A stretch of 64,000 nt of DNA from Ascaphus truei. Lineage: Eukaryota; Chordata; Amphibia; Anura; Ascaphidae. Shown in pieces: positions 21,061 to 32,532 of this stretch (positions within the stretch are counted from its first letter, which is position 1; each line of letters begins with the position of its first letter). The position numbers and the translations under genes are program-made. The notes below the pieces were generated by a model. It saw nothing but the letters and a program-made list of their open reading frames with translations, was not told the origin of the DNA and ran no database searches. The stretch covers positions 8,467,114-8,531,113 of the forward strand of contig CM071586.1 of the NCBI GenBank assembly GCA_036426205.1, written 5' to 3'.

Positions 21061-22009
21061 TGTACTTTAATCAATCTGGTGCTTCAGGGATTAATGTGAT
21101 TGGAGCCTGATTTAAAAAATGCAAAGAAATGTTTTATGGTCTGTTAAACCCTTGGCCAGGCCTAGTTTTCAGACTGATAGAATCTAGAGATAAGAACATA
21201 TGTTTTGCCAGAGATGGGAGTAAATCATGGTTCTCCCGACAATAACATAAACAAGACAGTAGTTACAGGTTTTCAAAGCATTCCTTAAAGGGTTTTACGG
21301 AGGGCTTGGGGGGCATGACTATCCCATACCATCTAAAAGATATGAAATATGGAATAGAGCTTACAATCTGTGTTTTGGTGCCTGAATGCATTTTGATATT
21401 TGCATTCGTGACAGGTAGACAAACGCCAGATATGGAAGGTCCAGCGGATAATAAGGAACAGATATCCAGTTGTCCCTCAAATGTAAAATTACGATGGTCA
21501 TCCTTAGTCTCGGAACATCCTTCATGAGCGTCTAAATCTATTAATGTCACTCACATAGGTACTAGGGAAGTTTATGAGTTATGAGTGCGTTTACACACTG
21601 AGGAAAGTTTAAATATCGTTTTGTAGACGTTTTCAGCTGTCAATCTCATAGCTGATTTACGACAGGGGTGTACTTATGTTGTTTCAATGGGGGGAAAAGC
21701 GTACTTAAGTCTTAGCAAAGATTATGAAAGCAGATTTCATCAGAGGTGTGTTTTTGGACCAAACACGTGATTTATCAGTTCTTTGCCAGTGACCTCTCTG
21801 GGAGAAAATCCTGTCATATGGTAATGTAATGTTGTATAAGGATTCCTGTTTTATGTTTTATCCTGTCATTTTAAATAACTGTTTATTACAGGATTTTTCT
21901 GTAATTGTATGTTCTTGTAACCCCTTTTCTGTAATCTAAGCACTATTTTAATATATGATATATATATTATATATATATATATTATATATATATAAAATCA
22001 AAAAATAAA
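21061..22009. other. Non-coding stretch with AT microsatellite
   Basis: No domain-bearing frame. (AT)n-rich sequence occupies 21953-21995. The rest was not classified. Confidence 0.4.
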
Positions 22010-22529
22010 TAGATGAACCGTTCTGTGGCTAACGAAATGCTTTTATTTGTGCGAGCTTTCGAGATACACTGATCTCTTTTCCGGCGAGGTTACAATATGA
22101 ATGAAGCAAGGATTTATAAAAACAGTGTCTCTTGGAATGTTATCTTGTGCTGGTCCTTCCCCGATGTGGATGTGTTTTATGGCTGGAGGTGTCAAAGGGT
22201 TACTGAAACAAGTGAAGAAAAGAGTGGTGTATGTGTATCAGTGTGAATAAGAATGAATGGAGAGCCACATATAAACAGTGCTCTACACAAGGTGTGTGTG
22301 GAGTGAGAGGGGATATAAATGGTGTGTGGGTGGGTGTGAAATGTGAGAGTTTGTAGCACAATAAAAGTGTGTGTGGATACTATGTGGTCCCTATTGGTGT
22401 ATAGGGATGGAAAAATAAGGAGTATTAGTATGTGTGAGAGACAGCTGTGTGTGCATACATATAGCACAGTATGTACAGACATGGCCTTTAGCGCTCATGG
22501 GAAGAGAGTTCGCTAGTGTCAGTAATGAT
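22010..22529 (-). mobile_element. PLE terminal repeat and 3' UTR downstream of the 22.5-kb element
   Basis: Read leftwards from the stop of the PLE frame. 22370-22529 matches 9385-9535 and 22010-22180 matches 10190-10370. It includes GAGAT-loop-ATCTCGAAAGC on the minus strand near 22050-22080, a hammerhead-like stem II plus GAAA with a diverged core. This gives the order coding end, 3' UTR, terminal repeat for this PLE family. Confidence 0.65.
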
Positions 22530-22623
22530 TCATAAAATTTCGATCTCTGTTTAGGCCACTGCTAAGTGTCCCGAACTCATAAAATTTCGATCTCTGTTTA
22601 GGCCACTGCTAAGTGTCCCGAAC
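22530..22623 (-). repeat. 47-bp tandem duplication at the PLE coding end
   Basis: tcataaaatttcgatctctg begins at 22530 and again at 22577, and the 47-bp unit is repeated identically. Because 47 is not a multiple of three, it shifts the frame at the C-terminus. The expected ending NRDRxFMSHY becomes FMSSGHLAVA before the stop. Confidence 0.9.
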
Positions 22624-23610
22624 AGTTGCATAAATTTGTATTCATGCAACCGTCTCTCTTTCGGGGTTTTAAGATTACCTTTGAGTATGGCAACCCTCAG
22701 ATCGTTCATCTTATGGCCAGAGTCAGAGAAATGTTCGCCAACAGGACTGTCTCTTGTTCCGCGTGTGATGCTGTGGCGATGCAGGTTCATTCTCTTGTTT
22801 AGCCCCTGTCCTGTCTCACCTATGTAGTAGCAGCCCCCTGGGCATTTCATGCACATGATGAGGTACACGACATTGCTGGAGGAACAGGTGAACCCTCCTC
22901 TGATTTTGTATTCCCGATTCTTGAGTGGTATTTGTATTGTGTCCGCTGTGTAGAGCATTGCGCAGGTTTTGCATCTTGGGTCCTGGCATGGTTTTGTCCC
23001 GCATTCAGTTGTACTGCTGAATACTTTACTCCTCACCATAATATTCTTGAGATTATGGGGTTGTCTGTATGATAATAAGGGTGCTTCAGGGAAGACCCGT
23101 TGCAGTCTTGTATCTTCCTGGAGGATGGGTTGTAGTTTCCTGGCGATCTTGCGTAGGGCTCCTAGGTGTGGGTTATATGTGACCACCAAAGGTACCCTGT
23201 CGCTTGTCTCCTTCTGTTTGTATTCAAGGAGATCACTTCTTGGTATTCTGGTGGCTTTGTGAATTTGCTGGTCTACAATTCTGTGGTTATATCCACGGTT
23301 TATAAAGTCTGATCTCAAGGCTTTAATCCGCTGGTCTCTGTCTGCTGTGTCGGAGCATATCCGGTTGTATCGTATGGCTTGACTGTAGATGGTTGCATGT
23401 TTGGTGTGTGTCGGGTGGAAGCTGTTGTCCCTCAAATAGCTGGCTCTGTCTGTAGGTTTGCGGTATACATAAGTCTGTAGTTGGTTGTTCTTTATAGTAA
23501 TGATGGTGTCTAGAAAATGTACTTCATCCGGGGAAAGGGTGAGTTTGAGGTTGATGGTCGGGTGGAAAGTATTGAAGTTGTCATAGAACTGTAGGAGGTC
23601 CTGTTCACCT
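22551..23610 (-). pseudogene. Penelope-like element, C-terminal half with GIY-YIG endonuclease
   Basis: Reads leftwards as a continuous frame from about 23610 (DLLQFYDNFNTFHPTINLKL, HFLDTIITIKNN, YVYRKPTDRASY). It continues through the segment after the RT palm and the Cys linker CGTKPCQDPRCKTCAMLY, to the GIY-YIG nuclease VVYLIMCMKCPGGCYYIGET and the conserved R of GLNKRMNLHRHSI, then GTRDSPVGEHFSDSGH. The RT catalytic core (YxDD) is absent because homology ends at 23610. PLE proteins combine RT and GIY-YIG domains and copy RNA at endonuclease nicks. This copy is 5'-truncated and its C-terminus is altered by the 47-bp duplication. Confidence 0.9.
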
Positions 23611-23815
23611 TTTCAAGTGACTATGAGTGACTCATTTGTTTGCAGAAGCGGCTCTCTATATTTCTTCGAGTACATCGTGCTATTATAAGGAAAATATACT
23701 TAGCTTCTCTTTATGGGAACCTTTTTCAAGTGACTATGAATGACTCATTTGTTCGCAGAAGCGGCCCTTAATATTTCTTCGAATATATTGTGCTATTATA
23801 AGTAAAATATACTCT
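23608..23815. repeat. Tandem duplication, ~113-bp period
   Basis: tttttcaagtgactatgag starts near 23610 and recurs near 23722 (tttttcaagtgactatgaa). Both copies continue through gactcatttgtt, gcagaagcgg and gtgctattataag with about 90% identity by eye. The first copy starts exactly where the PLE homology ends. Confidence 0.8.
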
Positions 23816-24598
23816 GTTCTTCCATATGAATGTGCTTATAATATCTGTATCGTTATTTTCTTCCCTTATGTATCTATGTGATCTGAACTGTACAATTTTC
23901 ATTTATACTGATTCACGTACAAATTATTACACATCTTTAGCCTCTTTAGGAAACGTACTAAATAACTATTGAGTGATTTTCTCTTTATTCTGTAGATTAT
24001 AGTGTTTTTTCAGGTACTTATCTATACCTATTTCTGTATTTAGGGGTACTAGTTATGTGTATTGGCCACTTTCTGAGCATCTTTGGGTCATTGTGCTTGC
24101 TCCCTTATGGATTTGAGTGACCCATGTTACTGTGCCTTTATTTGAAGGGAAATTATTGAGCTTGGCGCACAGCGCATGCGCATGAAGTAACTCTCTGCAT
24201 GCGGGAGTATCTGTCTATGTGGATCATGCCTCTATCTGGATACACATGCGCATTTAACTGTATTTTCGGTTTTGCCTCACTGGCCTAGTGTGAGCAGGGG
24301 GTGAGCGACGTACGAACGTATCGGGTGCTTCCCGATGACGTCACCCGCCTGCGCACTTCGCCGTGTGAGGAGAATCACTTGCCAGTTCTTCCCAAATGAA
24401 GGGAGAGTGTCGCACTGTTTTGTACTGCTGGGCTTTTGCCAATGACGTCTTTAGAGACATGCGCAGGGGGTATGTTTTCAATGAACACTCCTGTAAGCTA
24501 TTCAGCTAATATGTATTATGTAAATTCTCACCAGGTGACGGCGTTTTGGTGCATAATTACAATCCTTTTTAAGTTTGCACATTATCCTGCCTACCCCA
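23816..24598. other. Non-coding, PLE terminal-repeat-like
   Basis: No protein frame. CpG-containing segments such as cgatgacgtcacccgcctgc at 24331 resemble the sequence around other hammerhead motifs in the window (11949, 37780). Probably terminal-repeat sequence of another PLE family. Confidence 0.35.
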
Positions 24599-24641
24599 CC
24601 ACTCCCAGTTGAAGGCATGTGGCCGAAACGCGTAGGAGTGG
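24599..24641 (+). ncRNA. Hammerhead-like motif, strong stem I, altered core
   Basis: Seven-pair stem I: CCACTCC (24599-24605) with GGAGTGG (24635-24641). Stem II is GGC-ATGTG-GCC, followed by GAAA (24625-24628), CGCG and the cleavage triplet GTA immediately before stem I. The CUGANGA segment is degenerate (cagttgaa). The fold and the 3' half of the core are kept while the 5' core is not, so it is probably an inactive relative of the PLE hammerheads. Confidence 0.5.
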
Positions 24642-25203
24642 GTGCTGTAGGCAGGATCCCCTGGTCTGTCCCCTCTTAGGGACACGTAATTATAATTTGA
24701 GCAGTTGCTCCATGCCTTTTCATTGACATTGTGTTTTTTATGCTTAGGTGGAAGTTGTTTCATGTTAGACAGTTTCTGGAGTGTGCTTAACCTAGTCCTT
24801 CACCTACAGCTTTGATTGTTGCACAGCTTTGTTCAGCCTTCTAGGGACCATTTTATATTATTCCCGTGAATTGTGTAGTGGGTGATTTGATATGTTGGTT
24901 ATAGCTATTTCCGCCATACTGCAGCTACTGTATGTGCTAAATCTGTAGTATAACCTCCCCCTCTGCTTGAGACCCTATTGGGTTGTGATTTTCTCATCTG
25001 AGATATTGTGTCCTAATTGATTTGCATGTTAGTGAGCGATTGCCATGTTTTACGTACAGGGGATCTATGCCTGATTTTAAATATTCTATGCTTTCTTTTA
25101 TATTTGTTCTGTGACAATTAATAAATAAATTGTGTATTTTAGTAAATTCATATGGTACACTAGAGTGCTATAATTTTGGGCTCCTTTCTCTTCTTTTGTT
25201 TAA
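24642..25203. other. Non-coding AT-rich stretch
   Basis: No protein-like frame or recognisable element end. Probably continuation of the PLE terminal-repeat sequence. Confidence 0.3.
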
Positions 25204-25927
25204 CACATATAAAAATACACCCCCAATACATATAAAAATACAACCCCAATAATAAAAAGCTGCACCCGGTGCCGGGTCGTAAGCGGCAGAAGTCAGCTGG
25301 GCTGAGCTTCCGCCTCACCGGCGTGAGAGGGAGGCCCGGCACACACACGAACAGCCATTGTGAGACTGAGAGGTGCCTGCAGCGGGGCAGGGCCGGCAGC
25401 AACTGCTGTGACCTGCAGCCGGGCCCCTGCCACTGCCAGCCCCCCGCAGTCCCTCCAGCTGTCAGGCTACCGCCACCCACCAGCCCCCCGCAGTTCCGCC
25501 ACTCACCGGCCCCCCACAGTTGCACCAGCCGCTGGGCCCACGCCACCACCTCCCGCAGTCCTGCCAGCCACTGGGCCACTGCCAAGGCCCCCCATCGCCA
25601 GCCGCTGGGCCACCGCCACCGCAGACCCACCCCAATCGCCAGCCACCGCCCCCCCCACCACCACACCACCCTCCCCCCTGCAGCCCCCGGCCCGACCTGT
25701 GATAATCCCCAAGGCAAGCCTGATTTGTAGATGTATTGGGGTGTATTTTATATATGTATTGGGGGGGCATTGGACCACGTGTGGGATGTTACACGCGGTG
25801 GTGGGAGAGGGACACCACTGCACAGTGGCATGTGGCAGAAGCCACTGGTTTACCGTCAAGGTCACTTGTATCAGTGTCCAATTATTTCCGGATCTAACTG
25901 TATATACACGTATGCACATAATGCAAG

Positions 25928-25930
<3 letters not shown>
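25204..25930. other. GC-rich Pro/Ala-coding composition and minisatellite flank
   Basis: Starts with two or three copies of an atacatataaaaatac-type unit that also flanks the far side at 32163-32420. 25262-25700 is very GC-rich with CCNCC repeats. Overlapping frames on both strands are Pro/Ala or Gly/Trp-rich and have no domain. Read as low-complexity sequence at the edge of the giant inverted repeat. Confidence 0.45.
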
Positions 25931-25962
<32 letters not shown>

Positions 25963-27894
25963 ACACACACACACACCACACACACACACACAACACACAC
26001 ACACACACCACACACACACACACCACACACACACACCAGCAACACACAACACACACAACACACACACCAAAAACAAACCATAAGAACCGGAAATATTAGA
26101 GAGAGCAGCTATAGAGAGCTATGCAGTCACCACCTGCTGCCCGTAAGTAGATAAGTCAGCCAGACAAACCCTTCTCCTCCTCCTTTCCTTCTCCCTCCTA
26201 CAGCTGTTCTGAGATCAGCTCCGCACTCGCAGACGTCATCTCCGCTCTCCTCCTACCCGCCCAAGGCTGTATCTATCGCAGAGAGACATAATGAGGGAGT
26301 GGGGCCCCCAAGAGCATGGCACCCTGCTTATAGCTCCGCCCCTTACTTGGCCTAGGATGGGGTAAAAGAGGTACTTGGGTAAAAAGGAGCGTACTGAGTG
26401 GGAAGAGGTAAAAGGGTTTCTGGCTTGTGAAGGGAGGGTGGTAATGGCATGGGGGTAAAAGGGCTGACTGGGGAGGGTGGTAGGGCCTAGGATAAAAGCG
26501 GTGGTACTGGGCCTGGAGTGTGTGCTGTGTGGGGGGGGATACTTGTTTAGGGAACATAGTGGGCTTACCTGGAGTCAGATGGGCCTGCAGCCCAGAGGAG
26601 GTGTGGGCAGAAGAGGAGCCTTGGGAATCCCCCCTTCCAGCGTTTGTGTCGGCTTGCAGGGGGAATGGGGAGGGTCCAGAGTAGAGGGGGTCTGGGGAAG
26701 AGGATGCCCCTTCTGACTGGCAGGCAATAAGTCTAGTGTCCCCGGCAGTGGGTGGGTCCCCTTGACTGCCCGGGCCTAAAGCTGAGTGATCTTATCTAGC
26801 AGTGGGGTCTTCCTCCCCACATGTTGTTTGCAATATGACCCAGCCCCTGATTGGTGGATGGAAATGCAATAACAAACACAGTTACAACAAAGTGTTATGG
26901 AATAAGATCATAACCACTTTGCAACATGTCCAGTTGAACAAAACAATTAAAACCTCTGGTTTCATGTAAGTGCTCACAATAGACGTCCTGCCTCGGGCCA
27001 TGTTGGGAGATCCTGATAACCTGTGAGCACATGAATGTATATGAGGCAAGGGTTAATAAACAGCTCGCAAGCTGTTCCCACTTTTCACCTCCACAAAGGT
27101 CCCTCAAATCACAATAATCTACCATAAATATCACAGGTATATACCACCTGTCATGGACAGCACATAAGTGAGCCACGTGATTAGATATGCAACCAGGATT
27201 AATTCAATAGCTACTCTAGCCAACTCACCTTTCGCTGCACAAGCTACCTTCAATGAGTTAATATTTATCACATACTCAATTGCAATCATATCTATACACT
27301 TCCCACCACCCTAGAAAATTATGCAAAAAAATGTCAAATGATATATCTTCCCAAGTTAATGGGTCCTTTCATCTACTGGATATAGATCCAATGTGGTTTT
27401 TCTCCCTCCTAAGGCTTTGCCTATAGTGCCGATGGGTGACGTCAACCCGTCGCCGTCTCCACCGGCGAAAGTTATGTTTCGCCGTCTCGGCCGCATCGCT
27501 GGATTCCTGTCAATTTGATATTGGTTCAAGGCCGTCGCGTCACGTTTTTTGCCGGTGGCAGGTTATCGCTCAGCTCGCTCCGTCGCTTGTCGCCATCGCG
27601 TGCACTATAAAGCGCACGCGGCGGCGGCAATGCTTTTGTTTTTGGGCAAATTTCGCATCGCCGTCGCCGACACTATAAGCAGCCCTAAGATGCGGCTTAC
27701 AGTGCCAGCGACAGCGACGCGACATCGCTTCAAACAAATGCATTGAATCTATAGCATGGCGCTTATATGTAGGGGCAACGGCGAGGAGCGACGAAGAGAC
27801 ATGAATCTCTGTAGTCAGTAGAATTTGGATTTTTACAGAGACGGTCTCCTCATGTGAGGCTGTAACAATCAGATAGCTTCTGATCTGATGCAGG

Positions 27895-28790
27895 GAGAGG
27901 GGAAATGTGTCTGTGTGTGGAGTGACAGGGAAGAGGGGGGGTGGGATTGTGTGTGTGGGGGGGGGATTGGGGGATTGTGTGTGTGTGGGATTCTGAGTGT
28001 GTGTGATTGATTGTGTGGGATTGTGAGTGTGTGTGATTGATTGTGTGGGATTGGGTGTGTGTGGTGGGCTGTGCGTGTGGGGAGGGGGGATGGCTGGTGT
28101 GTGTTGGGTTGTGTGATTGTGGGTGTGGGTGTGATTGGCGGTGTGGGGGTGTGGCGTGGTGGTGTTGTGGTGCTTGGGTGTGTGTTGCGGGGATGGTGGT
28201 GTGTGTGTGTGTGTGTGTGTGTGGGATGTGTGTGTGCTGGCTGTGTGTGGTGTGGTGTGTGTTGTGTGGTGTGTCATGTGTGGTGTGTGGTGTGTGTTGT
28301 TGGAGAGTGGTGTTTGTGTGTGTGTGGGCTGTGCGTGCTTGGATGACGTATGGTGTGTGTGGCTTGGTGGTTGTGAGTGTGTGTGATTGACTTCTGTGGG
28401 ATGTGTGATGTGTGTGTGTGTGGGAGTGGGGGATTGTGTGTGTGTGGGTGTGTGATTGGTGTGTTGGGATTGTTCTTGTGGGAGTGGGTTGTGTGTGTGA
28501 TTGTGTGAATGATTTTGTGTGTGTGTGTGTGATTGAGAGACAGAGTGTGTGTGTTGTGTGATGGTGTTGGGTGGGGGGGGATTGTGTGTGGGGTTGTGTG
28601 TGTGGGATTGTGTGTGGGAGTGGTGGTGGGTTGTGGGATTGAGTGATGTGTGTGGTTGTGTTGTGATTGATGATTGTGAGTGGTGCGGGATGTGTCGGGG
28701 GGGGGATTGTGTGTGTGGGATTGTGTGTTGTGGGGGGGATTGTGTGTGTGTGTGTGTGTGATTGTGTCTATGTGTGATTGTGTGTGTGAG
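27895..28790 (+). repeat. GT-rich tract in left arm
   Basis: Irregular (GT)n with gggatt interruptions. It pairs with the CA-rich tract at 29190-30110 of the right arm. All long frames through it (Val/Cys/Gly or Thr/His/Pro) are compositional. Confidence 0.9.
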
Positions 28791-29189
28791 ATCAGGGCCG
28801 CCAACAGAATCCATGGGGCCAACGGACAAATCTAAAGGAGCAGATCCACCCCCCAACCCATAGCGCACCTACCGCAAAATATTTTTTCGCGCGTAACTTT
28901 ACTTAACCCCCAATACATACAAAAACACACCCACCGCCCCCAAAACATATACAAATATACCCCCACTCCCACCCAATACAATCGACAAAATATACCCCAC
29001 TGCCTTTAGGGGGGCAGTGGGGTATATTTGTAGATGTATTTGGGGGTGGGGTGTGTTTTTGTATGTATTGGGGGTTAAGTAAAAGTTACGCGCGAAAAAA
29101 ATATTTCCTGGTAGGTGCGCTATGGGTTGGGGGGTGGATCTGCTCCTTTAATTTGTCCTTGGCCCCATGATTTCTGTTGGCGGCCCTGA

Positions 29190-30110
29190 TCTCACACACA
29201 CAATCACACATAGACACAATCACACACACACCCACACACAACAATCCCCCCCACACACACAATCCCACACACACACAATCCCCCCCCCCGCACGCACACA
29301 ATCACACACACACTCACAAATCACTCAATCACACACACAATCCCACACACACACACAATCCCACACACGCAATCTCCACACACAATCCCACACACACAAC
29401 CCCACACAATCCCCCCCCCCCACACATACACAATCACACACACACCAAGCACGCGGGCGCGCAAGCACACACACACACACAAAATCATTCACACACAATC
29501 ACACACACACACACTTCCACAATAACAATCACACACACACAATCACACAATCCCCCACACACAATCCCCCCTCCCACACACACAACATTCACACAATCCC
29601 ACAGAATCAATCACACACACTCACAATCCCACACAAGCAAAAAAAAAAAAAAAAAAACGAAAAATAAAATATGAAACAGAAAAATGAAAAAAATAAAAAA
29701 AGAAAAGAAGAAAGAAAGTAAAGAATGCCAGAATAAAAAAAAAAACAACGAAAGAACGAAAAAAAAAAAAAAAAACAAACACAAAAAAAAAAAAAAAAAC
29801 AAACAAACACACAAAACACAAAACACAAACAAAAAAAAACAAAGAACCAATCACACAACAAACACACAATCACTACACACAAACAATCAAACAAAAAACA
29901 CTCCCACAATAAAATCCCAACACACACAATAACACAATCCACACAAAACAACAATCCCACCCTCCCACAAACAAAAACAACACCAATCCCACAAACAATC
30001 AACACACACTCAACAATCACACAAATCAATCACACACAATCAGAATAAAACACACACACAATCCCCCCCCCACACACACAATCCCACCCCCCCTCTCCCT
30101 GCACTCACAC
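29190..30110 (+). repeat. CA-rich tract in right arm with poly-A expansion
   Basis: Irregular (CA)n with aatcccacaca units. At 29640-29850 it contains long A-rich runs interspersed with G or C that have no T-rich counterpart in the left arm. This segment therefore arose after the arms separated. Lys/Asn- and Phe-rich frames are artefacts. Confidence 0.9.
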
Positions 30111-31934
30111 ACAGACACATTTCCCCTCTCCCTGCATCAGATCAGAAGCTATCTGATTGGTTACAGCCTGTCACATGAGGAGACCGTCTCTGTAAAAATC
30201 AAATTCTACTGACTACAGAGATTCATGTCTCTTCGTCGCTCCGTCGCCGTTGCCCCTACTATAAGCGCATGCTATAGATTCAATGCATTTGTTTTGAAGC
30301 GATGTCGCGTCGCTGTCGCTGGCACTGTAAGCGCAGCTTTAGGCCGTGCTTATAGTGCCGGCGACGGCGATGCGAATTTGCCCAAAAACAAAAGCATTGC
30401 CGCCGCCGCGTGCGCTTATAGTGCACGCGATGGCGACAAGCGACGGAGCGACGGAGCGATAACCTGCCACCGGCAAAAAACGTGACGCGACGGCCCTTGA
30501 ACAAATCAAATTGCAGGAATCCAGCGATGCGGCCGACCGGCGAAACATAACTTTCGCCGGTGGAGACGGCGACGGGTGACGTCACCCATCGTGCACTATA
30601 GGCAAAGCCTTAGGAGGGAGAAAAACCACATTGGATCTATATCCAGTAGAATGAAAGGACCCATTAACTTGGGAAGATATATTCATTTGACATCTTTTAT
30701 TTGCATAATTTCTAGGGTGGTGGAAGTGTATAGATATGATTGCAATTGAGTATGTGATAAATATTAACTCATTGAAGGTAGCTTGTGCAGGCGAAAGGTG
30801 AGTTGGCTAGAGTAGCTATGTGAATTAATCCTGGTTGCATATCTAAGTCACGTGCTCACTTATGTGCTGTCCATGACAGGTGGTATATTGGGACAGATTT
30901 ATGGTATATATTGTGCATTTGAGGGACCTTTGTGGAGGTGAAAAGTGGGAACAGCTTGCGAGCTGTTTATTAACCCTTGCCTCATATACAGTTCATGTGC
31001 TCACAGGTTATCAGGATCTCCCAACATGGCCGCCGAGGCAGGACGTCTATTGTGAGCACTTCATGAACCAGAGGTTAATGTTATGTTCAACTGGAATGTT
31101 GCAAAGTGGTCTATGATCTTTCCAAGTAACACTTTGCTTGTAACTGTGTTTGTTATTGCATTTCCATCCACCAATCAGGGGCTGGGTCATATTGCAAACA
31201 CATGTGGGGAGGAAGACCCCATGCTAGATAAGATCAGCTCAGCTTTAGGCCCGGGCAGTCAAGGGGACCCACACCCACTGCCGGGGACACTAGACTTTAT
31301 TGCCTGCAGTCAAGAAGGGGCATCCTCTTCCCCAGACCCCCTCTACTGGACCCTCCCCATTCCCCCTGCAAGCCGACACAAAGCTGGAAGGGGGGATTCC
31401 CAAGGCTCTCCTTCTGCACACCTCCTCTGGGCTTGCAGGCCCATCTGACTCCAGGTAAGCCCACTATGTTCCCTAAACAAGTATCCCCCCCCACACACAC
31501 ACACTCCAGGCCCAGTACCCCCTTTTATCCTAGGCCCAGTACCACCCTCCCCAGGTCCAGTAGCCACTTTTACCCCATGGCCATTACCCCCTTCCAAAAG
31601 CCCAGAACCCCTTTTTACCTCCTTCCCAAGCTCAGTACCTCCTTTTACCCCAATCCCTAGGCCAAGTACCAGGGGCGGAGCTATAAGCAGGGTGCCCATG
31701 CTCTTGGGGGCCCCACTCTCCTCATCTGTCTCTCTGCAGATAGATACAGCCTTGGGCGGGTAGGAGGAGAGCGGAGGATGACGTCTGCGAGTGCGGAGCT
31801 GATCTCAGAACAGCTGTAGGAGGGAGAAGGAAAGGAGGAGAGAAGGGTTGTCTGGCTGCTTATCTACTTACGGGCAGCAGGTGGTGCTGCATAGCTCTCT
31901 ATAGCTGCTCCTCTCTACATTTCCCGGTTCCTTA

Positions 31935-31940
31935 TGTTTG

Positions 31941-31981
<41 letters not shown>

Positions 31982-31983
31982 TG

Positions 31984-32079
<96 letters not shown>

Positions 32080-32150
32080 GTGTATGTGTGTGTGTGTGTG
32101 TGTATATGTGTGTGCGTGTGTGTGTGTGTATATGTGTGTGTATACACACA
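31935..32150 (+). repeat. (GT)n microsatellite, outer edge of right arm
   Basis: Nearly 200 bp of GT dinucleotides with a few TATG interruptions, ending gtatacacacacacac, where the strand phase flips to CA. Confidence 0.95.
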
Positions 32151-32162
32151 CACACACAAAAC

Positions 32163-32420
32163 AACCCTCCCCGATACATATAAAAATTCCCCCAAGCCCC
32201 CCAATACATATAAAAATTCCCCAAATACATATAAAACCTCCCCCAATACATATAAAAATTCCCCCAAGCCCCCAATACATATAAAAATTCCCCCAATACA
32301 AATAAAAATTCACCAAAGTCCCCCAATACAAATACAAATTACCCCAAGACCCCCCAATACATACAATACCCCCAAGCCCCACAATACATATAAAAATTCC
32401 CACAAGCCCCCCAATACATA
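32163..32420 (+). repeat. ~27-bp minisatellite (ccaatacatataaaaattcc)
   Basis: About ten degenerate copies of a unit containing ccccaatacatataaaaatt with variable C-rich spacers. Related units occur at 25204-25260, 28905-28990 and 29020-29070, that is, at both outer edges and the centre of the giant inverted repeat. Confidence 0.85.
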
Positions 32421-32441
32421 GAGGGGGGAGAGGTGGATGCC

Positions 32442-32458
32442 CAGTGGGGGGGGGGGGG

Positions 32459-32531
<73 letters not shown>
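32442..32531 (+). repeat. poly-G followed by (GT)n
   Basis: About 18 G then about 35 GT units. Typical slippage-prone simple sequence. Confidence 0.95.

Positions 32532-32532
<1 letters not shown>

Larger units (their letters stand above)
25930..32130. repeat. Giant inverted repeat (palindrome), arms ~3.1 kb, 8-nt loop
   Basis: The left arm (25930-29004) and right arm (29013-32130) are inverted copies. Landmarks pair in mirror order: outer CA/GT microsatellites (25930-26075 with 31935-32140); gcagcaggtggtg/caccacctgctgc (26130 with 31874); gggccccactc (26303 with 31710); the CpG-rich segment 27420-27740 with 30285-30610; the GT-rich tract 27895-28790 with the CA-rich tract 29190-30110; and ggatctgctcc/ggagcagatcc (28837 with 29138). 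The centre is tataccccactgcc-tttagggg-ggcagtggggtata. Arms differ by many substitutions and indels. No transposase or other domain was found in either arm. Confidence 0.9.

Noticed and set aside
25262..26154. Pro/Ala-rich open frames on both strands near 25.3-25.8 kb
   Set aside because: GC-rich low-complexity sequence gives open frames in several phases; no motif, no start context, and it runs into a CA microsatellite.
27570..28868. 432-codon minus-strand open frame, the second longest in the window
   Set aside because: Its sequence is His/Thr/Pro repeats from the GT-rich tract joined to unrelated CpG-rich sequence; the mirrored arm of the inverted repeat does not preserve the frame.
29607..30029. 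Phe/Cys-rich minus-strand frame resembling membrane protein
   Set aside because: Reverse complement of an A-rich/CA-rich simple tract; hydrophobicity is compositional.
25930..32130. Giant palindrome as a pure assembly or read-reflection artefact
   Set aside because: The arms differ by many point changes, indels and an arm-specific A-rich expansion, which a reflected read would not show; read-level confirmation is still desirable.
31868..32421. Frames with repeated NFYMYWG-type units
   Set aside because: Encoded by the 27-bp minisatellite (period a multiple of three) plus the GT repeat; no start context or conservation outside the array.
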